Part shown: one piece after another, positions 1 to 8,608 of the stretch
How positions within the stretch are numbered: the first letter of the stretch is position 1
Layout: the number at the start of each line of letters is the position of its first letter
Origin: Bacillus crepusculi
Lineage (GTDB): Bacteria > Bacillota > Bacilli > Bacillales > Bacillaceae
Reading direction: 5' to 3'
Length of the DNA stretch: 64,000 nt
Assembly (NCBI RefSeq): GCF_014764715.1
Contig: NZ_JACXXE010000002.1
Location: 1 to 64,000, forward strand
Translations under genes and position numbers: made by a program
Notes under the pieces: model-generated
What the model was told of the DNA's origin: nothing
The model's input: only the letters and a program-made list of their open reading frames with translations
Databases searched by the model: none

Positions 1-18
1 GTAGAAGGCGGTTTTTGA

Positions 19-1002
19 TTAAGCATGATCTGCTGGGAAAACAATACCTGCGTCCTTTCTTGCGGCTTCAAGGACTTTCATAACAGAGAGGCTTTCATCA
101 AGCCATGCATAGCACTGTTCATGATTTTTGGTTTCAATGATGTGCTGGAAAGCTTCAGCTTCATAAAACAGGCGGTTTGGATTCGTTTGTGCATTGAGTG
201 AGATGACTCTGTCATCAACATGTAGCAGCACTTCCTCACAGCCATTTGCCCCATTTTTCACATGCATGAATCCTTTTTCTCCTTGAATCAGAGCGAAGTT
301 CATGCTGCTTGTATCCTTACTGCCGACACTTGTCGCAATGAAATCATTGTAAGTGAACGTCAAAACACCAGATGTGTCAATGCCGTTTGGATGGCGGTTG
401 GCCTGGTATCGAACCTGCTCCGGTGATCCAAAGAGATTCATGATGAAATGGACATTATAGATATTAATATCCATCAAGGCTCCTCCAGAGAATTCTGGGT
501 TAAAGACATTTGGTGTTTCACCGGCTAGCAGCTGATTATATTTACTTGAATATTGACTATAGTTGCATTGAACCAGTTTGATTCTGCCTAATTGATGAAG
601 GTGCTTTTTGATTAAATGATAGTTTGGCATATGAACAGTCGTAATGGCTTCAAATAGGAGGAGCTGTTTTTCCTTTGCGAGAGCGATTAAGGCTTCCAGC
701 TCTTTCGTATGAGAGGTGAAAGGTTTTTCGCAAATCACATGTTTTCCGTTCTTCAATGCAGCCGTGGCATGCTCGCTATGTAAACGATTTGGTGATGCGA
801 TATAAACAGCCTCTATGTGTGGATCTTCTAGCATAGCGGTTAAATCTGTATAAGTGGCTTGCACACCAAATTGATCTGCGAGTTTCTTTGCCGTTGCTTC
901 CTTTCTTGAATAGACAGCGTGACAAGAGGCACCTTCCAGCTGTTCAATCGCCTGCAGGAAGCCTTCCACAATCACGCCTGTTCCGATGGTTGCAATTTTC
1001 AT
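19..1002 (-). CDS. Gfo/Idh/MocA family NAD(P)-dependent oxidoreductase
   Basis: Probable cytoplasmic NAD(P)-dependent dehydrogenase acting on a sugar, polyol or related metabolite; the substrate cannot be told from sequence. The N-terminus carries the Rossmann fingerprint GTGVIVEGF, followed by the family's EKPF motif (NGKHVICEKPF), whose lysine is part of the active site. The C-terminal half has the usual alpha/beta substrate domain (SGGALMDINIYNVHFI). The product is 327 aa, normal for the family. I place the start at the ATG at 1002 and not at 1023, because the Shine-Dalgarno-like GGAAGGGG overlaps the upstream ATG. It resembles B. subtilis YulF-type proteins in layout but I do not assign a symbol. 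It stands alone; the next gene upstream is a MerR regulator read in the same direction. Confidence 0.85.
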   Translation of the reverse strand: MKIATIGTGVIVEGFLQAIEQLEGASCHAVYSRKEATAKKLADQFGVQATYTDLTAMLEDPHIEAVYIASPNRLHSEHATAALKNGKHVICEKPFTSHTKELEALIALAKEKQLLLFEAITTVHMPNYHLIKKHLHQLGRIKLVQCNYSQYSSKYNQLLAGETPNVFNPEFSGGALMDINIYNVHFIMNLFGSPEQVRYQANRHPNGIDTSGVLTFTYNDFIATSVGSKDTSSMNFALIQGEKGFMHVKNGANGCEEVLLHVDDRVISLNAQTNPNRLFYEAEAFQHIIETKNHEQCYAWLDESLSVMKVLEAARKDAGIVFPADHA

Positions 1003-1139
1003 TCTACTCAAAACCCCTTCCAAACTCGTTTGATGTCAAATAAAGCTGTCTTTAGTATACCTGATGTTTTGATCGAACGTGCACTTAAGGCGAGGTGTGC
1101 CAGTGACACACACCGGCACAAATTTGGCAGATTCCACCA

Positions 1140-1499
1140 TTAGCTGATGTTCGCTAATGTTTGTTTCGTTAACAATTGAATGGCTGCCTTCCTCTTCTTT
1201 AGCTCCTGAATGGAGTGTTGAATATCTTCTACCTTTTGTTGGAGCAACTGTTCAGCTTCTGTTTTTGACTGTTTTTCAAATAGTGACGTGATAATTTCAC
1301 GAATTTCTTTGAGTGAGAAATCTAGCTTTCTCGCTTCGGTGATAAAGGATAGCATGAGTACATATTTTTTATCATATAAACGATAGCCGTTATGTGCTCT
1401 CTTTGGCTCGGGGAGCACACCCTCATTTTCGTAAAAACGAATGGTTTCAATATGTACACCAGACATTTTTGACAATTTACCTCTAGTAAATGTAATCAT
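1140..1499 (-). CDS. MerR family transcriptional regulator
   Basis: Small DNA-binding regulator of 119 aa. The N-terminal winged helix-turn-helix has the MerR pattern (SKMSGVHIETIRFYENEGVLPEPKR, then GYRLYDKK), and the C-terminal half is a coiled coil (about residues 75-115) typical of MerR dimers. There is no metal-binding cysteine cluster or large effector domain after the coiled coil, so the inducer is unknown. I use the ATG at 1499, which sits 8 bases after AAAGGAGG; the GTG at 1508 lies within the Shine-Dalgarno region. Targets could be itself or the oxidoreductase downstream, but that is inference. Confidence 0.85.
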   Translation of the reverse strand: MITFTRGKLSKMSGVHIETIRFYENEGVLPEPKRAHNGYRLYDKKYVLMLSFITEARKLDFSLKEIREIITSLFEKQSKTEAEQLLQQKVEDIQHSIQELKKRKAAIQLLTKQTLANIS

Positions 1500-1580
1500 T
1501 CCCTGCACCTCCTTTCTTTGCTATCCATCATACAATTAGATTTGCTAGTTTCAAAATAAGCAATGGTGAACATTTGTTCC

Positions 1581-1635
1581 ATTCTATTCATCTGAAAAGG
1601 GTCGTAAGCTCTATTTAAAGCAGGATGAATAGAAT
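1581..1635. repeat. 12-bp perfect inverted repeat ahead of the yxeH-like gene
   Basis: Arms ATTCTATTCATC (1581-1592) and GATGAATAGAAT (1624-1635) are perfect reverse complements separated by 31 bases. The right arm ends 4 bases before a TATAAT box at 1640-1645, so the repeat would overlap the promoter core. It could be a repressor site or a transcript hairpin. No good -35 box is visible. Confidence 0.6.
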
Positions 1636-1809
1636 GCGATATAATAGATTAGGATAAGATGATTTTTTGTTACAGGTGGGAACAAGTAGACAGCGTGAGA
1701 AAAAAACGATAGGCTAAAATAGGTAAATAGTAATGAAGAAACCTGTGATCATGTGGATGATCGCTCAAAATAGTGACAGCACGTTTTGCTGAGAAAAGGG
1801 GACCAGTGA

Positions 1810-2622
1810 ATGTATAAATTAGTCGCAATTGATATGGATGGTACGTTATTAAATGATCAACATATGGTGCCAGATGAAGTGTTCGAAGCCATTCAACAGG
1901 CAAAAGCAGAGGGAATTAAAATTGTGTTATGTACAGGCCGGCCAATTGGCGGGGTGAATCGCTATTTAGCAGAGCTTCAGCTCAATCAAGAGGGAGATTA
2001 TGTGATTGCCTATAATGGGGCGCTTGTCCAAAACAGCCATACAAATGATGTGGTGTCAGAACTGACGTTATCCTATGATGATTTAACTTCTTTATATGAA
2101 CTAAGCCGTCAGTTGGATACACCGATGCATTATTTCGATTCAGCTCATTTGTATACACCAAACCGCGATATTAGCGAGTACACAGTGCTTGAATCCTACT
2201 TAACAAAGCTGCCGCTTAAGTATTTACCTGTCGAAGAGGCAGATCCAACAATGAGGCTTCCGAAGATGATGTATATTGATCAGCCAGAACGTTTAGAAAA
2301 GACGATACAAGCCATTCCGTCTGAAGTGAAGGACAAGTACATGATGGTGAAAAGCACGGATTTCTTCCTTGAAATTCTGCATCCTGATGTCAGCAAAGGA
2401 AATGCCGTGAAGCTTCTGGCTAAGGAGCTGGGCATTTCTCGTGAAGAAGTCATGGCCATTGGTGACAATGGAAACGACGTATCAATGCTGGAGTTTGCAG
2501 GCTGCGGCGTCGCCATGGGAAATGCCATTGATGAGGTCAAAGCAGTAGCGGATGTTGTGACAAAATCCAATAATGAAGCCGGAGTAGCACATGTCCTGCA
2601 TGAGCTGGTTTTAGGAAAATAA
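1810..2622 (+). CDS. yxeH: Cof-type HAD phosphatase (YxeH-like)
   Basis: Haloacid-dehalogenase superfamily phosphatase of the Cof/YidA (class IIB) group, predicted to dephosphorylate phosphosugars in the cytoplasm. Motif I is AIDMDGTLL (nucleophile Asp8 and Asp10), motif II is LCTGRP, motif III lysine lies in SKGNAVK, and motif IV is GDNGNDVSML. The 270-aa length and sequence agree with my memory of B. subtilis YxeH. The ATG at 1810 is preceded by AAAAGGGG. A long untranslated stretch (about 1646-1809) separates the TATAAT box from the start, and a terminator follows immediately. Confidence 0.88.
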   Translation: MYKLVAIDMDGTLLNDQHMVPDEVFEAIQQAKAEGIKIVLCTGRPIGGVNRYLAELQLNQEGDYVIAYNGALVQNSHTNDVVSELTLSYDDLTSLYELSRQLDTPMHYFDSAHLYTPNRDISEYTVLESYLTKLPLKYLPVEEADPTMRLPKMMYIDQPERLEKTIQAIPSEVKDKYMMVKSTDFFLEILHPDVSKGNAVKLLAKELGISREEVMAIGDNGNDVSMLEFAGCGVAMGNAIDEVKAVADVVTKSNNEAGVAHVLHELVLGK

Positions 2623-2628
2623 GAAAAG

Positions 2629-2659
2629 AGCGGTCTACCAGTGAGGTAGCCGCTTTTTT
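2629..2659 (+). terminator. Rho-independent terminator after yxeH
   Basis: Stem AGCGG-T-CTACC / GGTAG-C-CGCT with an AGTGA loop, followed by six Ts. It lies right after the yxeH stop and partly inside the 3' end of the convergent LuxR-type gene. Confidence 0.85.
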
Positions 2660-3665
2660 ATATGGTTGAGAAAAAGTAAACAAGCATACGTCTGCTGCTC
2701 AAATTCGTCTTTTGCAGCATTGCCTTCACATGATCATGTACGGTGTGAGGTGAAATACATAACGTACTGGCGATTTCCTTTGTAGACTGGCCCTTTAATA
2801 AGCAGTCAAGGACGTTCATCTCTCTATCTGTCAGCCGATACGTTTTCGCCGCATAAGGAAGAATATCGCTCGTTTGGGCTCTCTTGATATGAATCATGAC
2901 GGCTTCTTTTTGCCCGGTTGCCTGCTCTAATTGAAATGCTTGAAAAGAGAGGAAAAGCCCTGTAGGCATTCTCGTCATGCTTGCCGCTGTTTGGGTGCCG
3001 CCGCCGTATAAAAGCTTAGCACTTAATGCTCTGAATGGTCGGGGCATGACGGCACGGTCATGGATTTGCTCAAAGGTTTGGAAGGTATGTAGCCAATGAA
3101 GCCCTGTTTCATTTCCATAAAGAAGGGTGTGATCATGAGAAAGAATGAGAAACCCTTGCTGCTCTGCCGCGTCATCAGCTTCAGTGTCTCTTTTTTTGAA
3201 AAGCTCATCTCTCAGCTTGGCTGCGAGTGCTGGGGTTTGATGGATGACTGCTTGTATGTCTCGTTCATGAAAAGGTTCCTTTCCCTTTTTACGATAGAGG
3301 CTGGCGATGCCCCAGCATTCTCCTTGGATCACAAGGGCTACCCGCAATTCATCTCCCCATCCTTTAGGTAACAGGATGTGCTGATAGCGCTCACTGCTCA
3401 GATATTTTCCGCTCTGGACGAGGCTTGCGGCATGAACAGGTCCTTTTGCTAGCGACTCATGCTGATGCACGTCCTTTTTTAAAAACTCATTTTGAAACAG
3501 CCGGTCATGAATGTCTTCAATCGGTTCATCTGTGAAGGAACCTGTCGAGAGGAGAGTGGCTGGATCAATGGTCGTAATACAGGCGGCATCAAAATCAAGG
3601 ACGGCGGCAAGCTCGTCCCGAACGTGTTGTCTCAGCTGCTGAAAATGAGTCGCTGGATTGGTCAC
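2658..3665 (-). CDS. LuxR family regulator with N-terminal GAF-like domain
   Basis: Transcriptional regulator of 335 aa. The C-terminal 60 residues form a LuxR/GerE helix-turn-helix (LTDREMNVLDCLLKGQSTKEI, then CISPHTVHDHVKAML). The preceding ~270 residues look like a sensory GAF-type domain (FDAACITTIDP near residue 25; WGIASLYRKKGKEPF near residue 120). No phosphoacceptor receiver domain is present. The start is a GTG at 3665, five bases after GAGGAGGAG; the ATG overlapping it is immediately followed by a stop in its own frame. It is divergent from the methyltransferase/dehydrogenase pair at 3795-5593, so local control of those genes is a reasonable inference. Confidence 0.85.
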   Translation of the reverse strand: MTNPATHFQQLRQHVRDELAAVLDFDAACITTIDPATLLSTGSFTDEPIEDIHDRLFQNEFLKKDVHQHESLAKGPVHAASLVQSGKYLSSERYQHILLPKGWGDELRVALVIQGECWGIASLYRKKGKEPFHERDIQAVIHQTPALAAKLRDELFKKRDTEADDAAEQQGFLILSHDHTLLYGNETGLHWLHTFQTFEQIHDRAVMPRPFRALSAKLLYGGGTQTAASMTRMPTGLFLSFQAFQLEQATGQKEAVMIHIKRAQTSDILPYAAKTYRLTDREMNVLDCLLKGQSTKEIASTLCISPHTVHDHVKAMLQKTNLSSRRMLVYFFSTI

Positions 3666-3794
3666 ATGATCTCCTCCTCAAAAATCCCCACTATTAGGGA
3701 TCGTTTTTCCTGATGTCTCTTTTTACAATAAAGATGTCATACCGCTAGTGTACAGGAAACCATGTAAAGCGGAAAGGAATTGGAGGAGAAGCAC

Positions 3795-4502
3795 ATGAAA
3801 GGAAATCAGCAGTGGCACGATCCAATTGCTGAATCATACGCAGCAACGATTGCACATAAGGTACCCGGCTATCATCTCTTGCATGAGCTGACAGTAGACG
3901 TATTAGAAACTGAATTAAAGGGAAAGGCCTCTCGCATTTTGATTGCCGGAGCGGGTGGTGGGGAAGAGATCATCAACATGCTTCAAAGAAAAGCAGACTG
4001 GCTCATCACAGGGGTCGATCCGTCACCTTCTATGATGGGTATGGCGAAAAAGCGGGTAGCAGAGCTTCAAATGGAGGCGCGCGTTACTTGGCATGAGACC
4101 GCATTACACAAGGTGTCGGCTGAAACTGTATACGATGCAGCAGTGAGCTTACTTGTGATTCATTTTGTGAAAGAGCGGCTGCCATTTTTACAGGAGATTG
4201 CCCGCCGGCTTCAACCAGGGGCATTGCTTTTGGTGGCATTTATACAAGGAGAGATGAAGTCACGCACATTTCAGCAGGAGCTTCATATGCTTTCTCTTTT
4301 CATGCAAAGGCAAGGCCTAGAAAATGAAGTGTTTGCGTCCTTTAAAGCTAGGCTGGGACGCGCGGCACATCCTGTTCCTGAGGAAGAGATGAGAGGTCAT
4401 TTAATCAAAGCGGGATTTGAAGACATCAAACCTTATTTTCAGGCAGGAATGATCAAAGGGCTTGTTTGCAAGCGAGGTCGTAGAGAGCCGGATGAGAAAT
4501 GA
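3795..4502 (+). CDS. Class I SAM-dependent methyltransferase
   Basis: Methyltransferase of 235 aa acting on an unknown small molecule. Motif I is ILIAGAGGGEEI (around residues 47-58), the acidic residue after strand 2 is in ITGVDPSP, and the later strands (YDAAVSLLVIHFV, PGALLLVAFI) fit a Rossmann-fold class I enzyme. The ATG at 3795 is chosen because GGAGGAG lies six bases upstream; an in-frame TTG at 3780 is part of that Shine-Dalgarno. The stop overlaps the start of the next gene (ATGA), so the two are translationally coupled and probably act on the same substrate. Confidence 0.85.
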   Translation: MKGNQQWHDPIAESYAATIAHKVPGYHLLHELTVDVLETELKGKASRILIAGAGGGEEIINMLQRKADWLITGVDPSPSMMGMAKKRVAELQMEARVTWHETALHKVSAETVYDAAVSLLVIHFVKERLPFLQEIARRLQPGALLLVAFIQGEMKSRTFQQELHMLSLFMQRQGLENEVFASFKARLGRAAHPVPEEEMRGHLIKAGFEDIKPYFQAGMIKGLVCKRGRREPDEK

Positions 4503-5593
4503 GATCACAGGTGATGGTGATTGGCGGCTATGGACATGTCGGACAGCAATTATGTCTTCAGTTAAGTGAAGTGTATCCTGGGCAAATTGTTGCGGCAGGC
4601 AGAAGCTATGAGAAGGCTGAACAATTTTCACGCCAGACAAAAGGGCGGGTTCTTCCTTATCAATTAGATGTCAGTAAGCCGTTACATTCGGACTGGATAG
4701 ATCAAACGAAGCTGGTGATCATGTGTCTTGATCAAGATGGCACGTCATTTACTGAAGCAGTTCTGCGTTCAGGTATTGATTATATAGATATATCTGCAAA
4801 GGGGGCGTATTTGGAGCAGGTGGCAAAGCTGGATCAGCAGCACATCGGTGCAACGGCTTTGCTCAGTGTAGGGCTTGCGCCTGGCCTTACGAATTTATTA
4901 GCGGCGAAAGCGGCATCTATGCTCTCGTCAGTGGATCAAATAGATATTGGTATTATGCTTGGGATGGGCGATCAGCATGGAAAAGCCGCCATTGAATGGA
5001 CGCTTGATCATGTTCATACTGACTATGAGCTTACCGAGCATCATCAGCGAAAAAGAGTCAGAAGCTTTACTGGAGGCAAACAGGTAAACTTTGGCGGGAA
5101 ACTTGGAAAACGGTATGCCTATCGATTCCCTTTCTCTGATCAACAGACATTGCCTTCAACGCTTCACGTGCCTTCTGTGACGACAAGGCTTTGTTTTGAT
5201 TCCCGCGTGGCAACGCGTGCATTGGCTTTCACAAGGAGCCTTGGAATGACGTCTCTTCTCACTGTGCCGAAAATCAAGGAACGAGCTATTTCCATGATTC
5301 AATCTACTCAAATGGGAACAGATCAATATGCAGTGAAAGTGGAGGCTACAGGAATGGATGGGAACAAGATTCATCAAGCAGCGCTTGGAATAAAAGGACA
5401 CGATGAGTCTAAGGCAACAGCTCAAGTCGCCTGTTCCGCGGCACTGCACTTATTGAACAGACGATTTCAGCCAGGCGTTTTTCATATCGAAGAATTATTT
5501 TCACTAACGTATACAAAAGGTGATTTTGCTTTGGTCGATCATAAAACGAAGGAAGAACGGGCATTAGCGATTAGAGCCAGCCTTTTAGACTAG
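4499..5593 (+). CDS. Saccharopine dehydrogenase-like NAD(P)-binding protein
   Basis: Predicted oxidoreductase of the saccharopine dehydrogenase superfamily, 364 aa. An N-terminal nucleotide-binding motif (MVIGGYGHVGQQL, residues 6-18) is followed by the short-strand pattern of the family and a conserved LSVGLAPGLTNLLA stretch near residue 125. A true lysine-biosynthetic role is unlikely in Bacillus, which uses the diaminopimelate route; superfamily members also include opine-forming and membrane-associated reductases. It overlaps the methyltransferase by four bases and ends in its own terminator, making a two-gene operon. Substrate unknown. Confidence 0.75.
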   Translation: MRSQVMVIGGYGHVGQQLCLQLSEVYPGQIVAAGRSYEKAEQFSRQTKGRVLPYQLDVSKPLHSDWIDQTKLVIMCLDQDGTSFTEAVLRSGIDYIDISAKGAYLEQVAKLDQQHIGATALLSVGLAPGLTNLLAAKAASMLSSVDQIDIGIMLGMGDQHGKAAIEWTLDHVHTDYELTEHHQRKRVRSFTGGKQVNFGGKLGKRYAYRFPFSDQQTLPSTLHVPSVTTRLCFDSRVATRALAFTRSLGMTSLLTVPKIKERAISMIQSTQMGTDQYAVKVEATGMDGNKIHQAALGIKGHDESKATAQVACSAALHLLNRRFQPGVFHIEELFSLTYTKGDFALVDHKTKEERALAIRASLLD

Positions 5594-5612
5594 CATCACG
5601 CTAGTCTTTTTA
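5587..5612 (+). terminator. Terminator of the methyltransferase/dehydrogenase operon
   Basis: AGACTAGC / GCTAGTCT stem with an ATCAC loop and a run of Ts. The 5' arm includes the stop codon of the dehydrogenase gene. Confidence 0.85.
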
Positions 5613-7433
5613 TGATGCCGACGCCACTTCTCCTTTTTTCTTGATGCACGCTGTAATGAGCTGTGTCAATGTGTCAGAACCTTTTGATGAAAGGTGGACA
5701 CCATCAGGCTGAAAATAGGCTGGCTGCCTTGTAGCAGCTGAATGCCAATCGACCAAGGTGACATTGTGATGTTGATCGGCCACTCGCTGTATCACTGCAT
5801 TCACATCGTTTTCCCAAGACCTTGGAACCCTCGTGTTCACAAGGAAAATGTGTGCCTTAGAAAAATGCTGAATGAATGCTGTCAACGTGCCCTCGGTAAA
5901 ATAACCATTCGTGCCAAGCTCAATAATAACAGCGGCATCAGATTGATTATATGAAGCGTATTGAGGGGCGATGCTGATGGCTTCGTTCATTTGTCTACCA
6001 ACCTTCGCATCAATGGTGATTTGTTCATATGCTTTTTCAAGGTTCGGCGCAATGTCTAACATGACGGAATCACCAATAGCCAGAACTTGATGAAACTGCT
6101 TGTGATCTGCTGCTTTTTTTTCGTGCTTTTCTTTCTTTTTCTTTGCTTTTGATTCCGCAGAGTCTCCTGCTTTTTTCGGTGCCGTCTTAATTTGTGTCAC
6201 TTCCTTGGCATGTGGGGAGGTGTGAGACGAGCTGGACATACCAATCGTAAATAAGATCAAGAGAGATGCGGCGATGCCAAGAAACACTTTATTGGACGTA
6301 GACCACTGCTTGATTCCTTTTTTCCAAATAGACCAAGAGGCAAAATATTGTCTGAAGCCAAGTCGGCGGATGGGCTGTTCGATAAAGCGATAGGAAGCCT
6401 CTGCAATCAGTAAAATGGCAATGAGCTGTAATGTGACACGCCCCATGGAAGGCTGTCCAATTTCAATGACAGGTGTGGTCAGCACGATGATCGGATAATG
6501 CCACAGGTAAATACCGTAAGAACGCTTCCCAAGAAAGACGAGCGGCTGATAGGAGAGCCATTTCCCCACAAGACTTGCAGGGTGGCAGACGCACGCAATT
6601 AAGATCGCTGCATTCAGACAGAATAAAAGCATGCCACCCTGATAGAGGAAGCCGTCAAATTCGTCCACTGTATACACACATAGAAGGAAAATCGCAAACG
6701 AACCAAATCCGGCGATATGTAAAATACGTCTGCCAACAGGAAGTAATTTTCTGCTAGACAGTCTTTGCATCGGCCATACAAATGCTAGACTGCACCCAAT
6801 CAGGAGCGCAAATGCACGAGTGTCTGTTCCGTAATAAACCCTGCTTGGGTCGATATCCGGTGAATAGAGAATCGCCATCCATAAGGCGGAGACAAGTGCA
6901 AGGCCAAAGGTGATCATTGGCAGGCGAGACCTATTTTTCACCCATTTTAGTCCTGCAATCAACAGCACTGGCCACATGATATAAAATTGCTCCTCTATCG
7001 CCAAAGACCACAAGTTTTTCAGTGGAGATACAGCGTTGAAGCTATCAAAATAAGACAGCTGATGGAAAATGTACCACCAGTTACTGACATAAAAAAAGGA
7101 CGATATGGCATCGCCACGAATGGATAGTAATGCGTTTGAACCAGCAATGGCGCACCAGCTGACGGTTAAAAAAATCATCACGTAAGCAGCTGGAAGAAGC
7201 CTTCTGATCCGTCCCATCCAAAACGGGAAAAGCTCTTGATAGCCCAAATCCTGCTTATGTAAAAGGATCGTCGTAATCAAATAACCAGAAATCACAAAAA
7301 ACAAATCAACGCCAAGAAACCCGCCGCTTGCGGGTCCGATATGTAAGTGATAAGCAATGACCGCCAATACAGCAACGGCCCGCAGCCCATCTAATCCTAA
7401 TATATAACGTAAACGATTTTCCTTGTTGTTCAT
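5610..7433 (-). CDS. OatA-like O-acetyltransferase (acyltransferase-3 + SGNH domains)
   Basis: Integral membrane acyltransferase of 607 aa, same architecture as OatA / B. subtilis YrhL, which O-acetylate cell-wall polymers such as peptidoglycan muramic acid and thereby blunt lysozyme. Residues ~1-350 are an acyltransferase-3 domain with about ten membrane helices (GLDGLRAVAVLAVIAYH; FFVISGYLITTILL; SLAIEEQFYIMWPVLL). A Lys/Glu-rich linker around 410-440 leads to an extracellular SGNH esterase-fold domain: nucleophile Ser456 in AIGDS, Asn509 in GTN, and Asp577/His580 in DGVH. All catalytic residues are present. The exact acceptor polymer is inferred, not shown. Confidence 0.85.
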   Translation of the reverse strand: MNNKENRLRYILGLDGLRAVAVLAVIAYHLHIGPASGGFLGVDLFFVISGYLITTILLHKQDLGYQELFPFWMGRIRRLLPAAYVMIFLTVSWCAIAGSNALLSIRGDAISSFFYVSNWWYIFHQLSYFDSFNAVSPLKNLWSLAIEEQFYIMWPVLLIAGLKWVKNRSRLPMITFGLALVSALWMAILYSPDIDPSRVYYGTDTRAFALLIGCSLAFVWPMQRLSSRKLLPVGRRILHIAGFGSFAIFLLCVYTVDEFDGFLYQGGMLLFCLNAAILIACVCHPASLVGKWLSYQPLVFLGKRSYGIYLWHYPIIVLTTPVIEIGQPSMGRVTLQLIAILLIAEASYRFIEQPIRRLGFRQYFASWSIWKKGIKQWSTSNKVFLGIAASLLILFTIGMSSSSHTSPHAKEVTQIKTAPKKAGDSAESKAKKKKEKHEKKAADHKQFHQVLAIGDSVMLDIAPNLEKAYEQITIDAKVGRQMNEAISIAPQYASYNQSDAAVIIELGTNGYFTEGTLTAFIQHFSKAHIFLVNTRVPRSWENDVNAVIQRVADQHHNVTLVDWHSAATRQPAYFQPDGVHLSSKGSDTLTQLITACIKKKGEVASAS

Positions 7434-7671
7434 GAAAATGAATCCCCCATCAATGTCGAACGCTTCTTATTTGTTGTTTACTCCAAAAGAACAACGATTC
7501 TTTTATTTTATATAAGTTTAGACGAATCAGCATCACATTTTGTTGGCGAATTTCTGTCTTTTTTAATAAATTTTTTTATATGAAGATAGAGATGGGAGCG
7601 ATTGTCTTATTTTTATATGCAAAACCAAAATCCCTGTCATAATAAAAGAAGAAGGAAAGGGGATGTGTGAA

Positions 7672-8547
7672 ATGAGAACGATTGAAAATGATCAGTTATT
7701 GGTTCAGATCAATGAGAGAGGTGCCGAGGTCAGAGAGGTACTTCACAAGGAAAACGGGCGTCACTATATGTGGTCGGGTGATCCTGCATATTGGGGCAGG
7801 GTGTCGCCTGTCTTATTTCCGATTGTTGGACGATTAAAGGAGGATCAATACAAGATAGGTGATCAAACCTATGAGCTCACGCAGCATGGATTTCTGCGCG
7901 ATGTCGATTTTGATTTATATGAAGAAACGAAAGATACGTTGACCTTTCAATATGAATCAAAAGGTCGTCATGTTGAGCAATATCCTTATGAATTTACAGC
8001 CCGCATTCGTTATGAATTGTCGGAAAATGGGCTGACGATTTCCTGGGAAATTAATTATGACGGAGACGACACGATGTATTTCTCCATTGGAGGGCACCCC
8101 GCATTTCATATCCCGCTTACTCAAGGTGAGCAAACAGCAGATTATTCACTGACATTGACACCATCCACTGAACATCTACCTGTCCAATATGAACTTCGGA
8201 ACTCACTTGTAAGGGAGAAGGAAAAAGGCATTCAGCTTGAGCCGATTCAGCTTCGACCAGAGCTTTTTCAGTACGATGCGATGATTTTTAGTCATATCAA
8301 TCGTGTGTCATTGCATTCCCAAGCAGGCCATGGGGTTGAGGTCGACCTCACGGGTTTTCCGTTCGTTGGCATTTGGTCTCCTTATGATCAAGAAAAAGGA
8401 ACGATGGCTCCTTTTGTTTGTATTGAGCCTTGGTATGGCATCGCAGATATGGAAGGAACGAATGGGCAGTACAAGGAGAAATTCGGCATTCAAACTTTAA
8501 AGAAGGGTGAGACCTTTCGTGCCGCTTACACCATTTTTTTCAAATGA
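7672..8547 (+). CDS. Aldose 1-epimerase-like protein (LacX type)
   Basis: Galactose-mutarotase-fold protein of 291 aa, in the LacX-like aldose-1-epimerase group, which interconverts anomers of sugars or sugar phosphates. Visible family features are RVSPVLFPIVGRL near the N-terminus, THGFLRD-type segment (TQHGFLRDVDF), the histidine of FSIGGHPAF and the acidic FVCIEPWYG segment near the C-terminus. The start is ATG 7672, nine bases after AAAGGGG; ATG 7663 is too close to that site. It lies upstream of deoR in the same orientation but with a 60-bp gap. Confidence 0.82.
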   Translation: MRTIENDQLLVQINERGAEVREVLHKENGRHYMWSGDPAYWGRVSPVLFPIVGRLKEDQYKIGDQTYELTQHGFLRDVDFDLYEETKDTLTFQYESKGRHVEQYPYEFTARIRYELSENGLTISWEINYDGDDTMYFSIGGHPAFHIPLTQGEQTADYSLTLTPSTEHLPVQYELRNSLVREKEKGIQLEPIQLRPELFQYDAMIFSHINRVSLHSQAGHGVEVDLTGFPFVGIWSPYDQEKGTMAPFVCIEPWYGIADMEGTNGQYKEKFGIQTLKKGETFRAAYTIFFK

Positions 8548-8608
8548 ACATGTGTGCATGATGAAGTGAACAATTTGTTATGATAGAAGAAAAAAAGGAG
8601 GCGTACGA

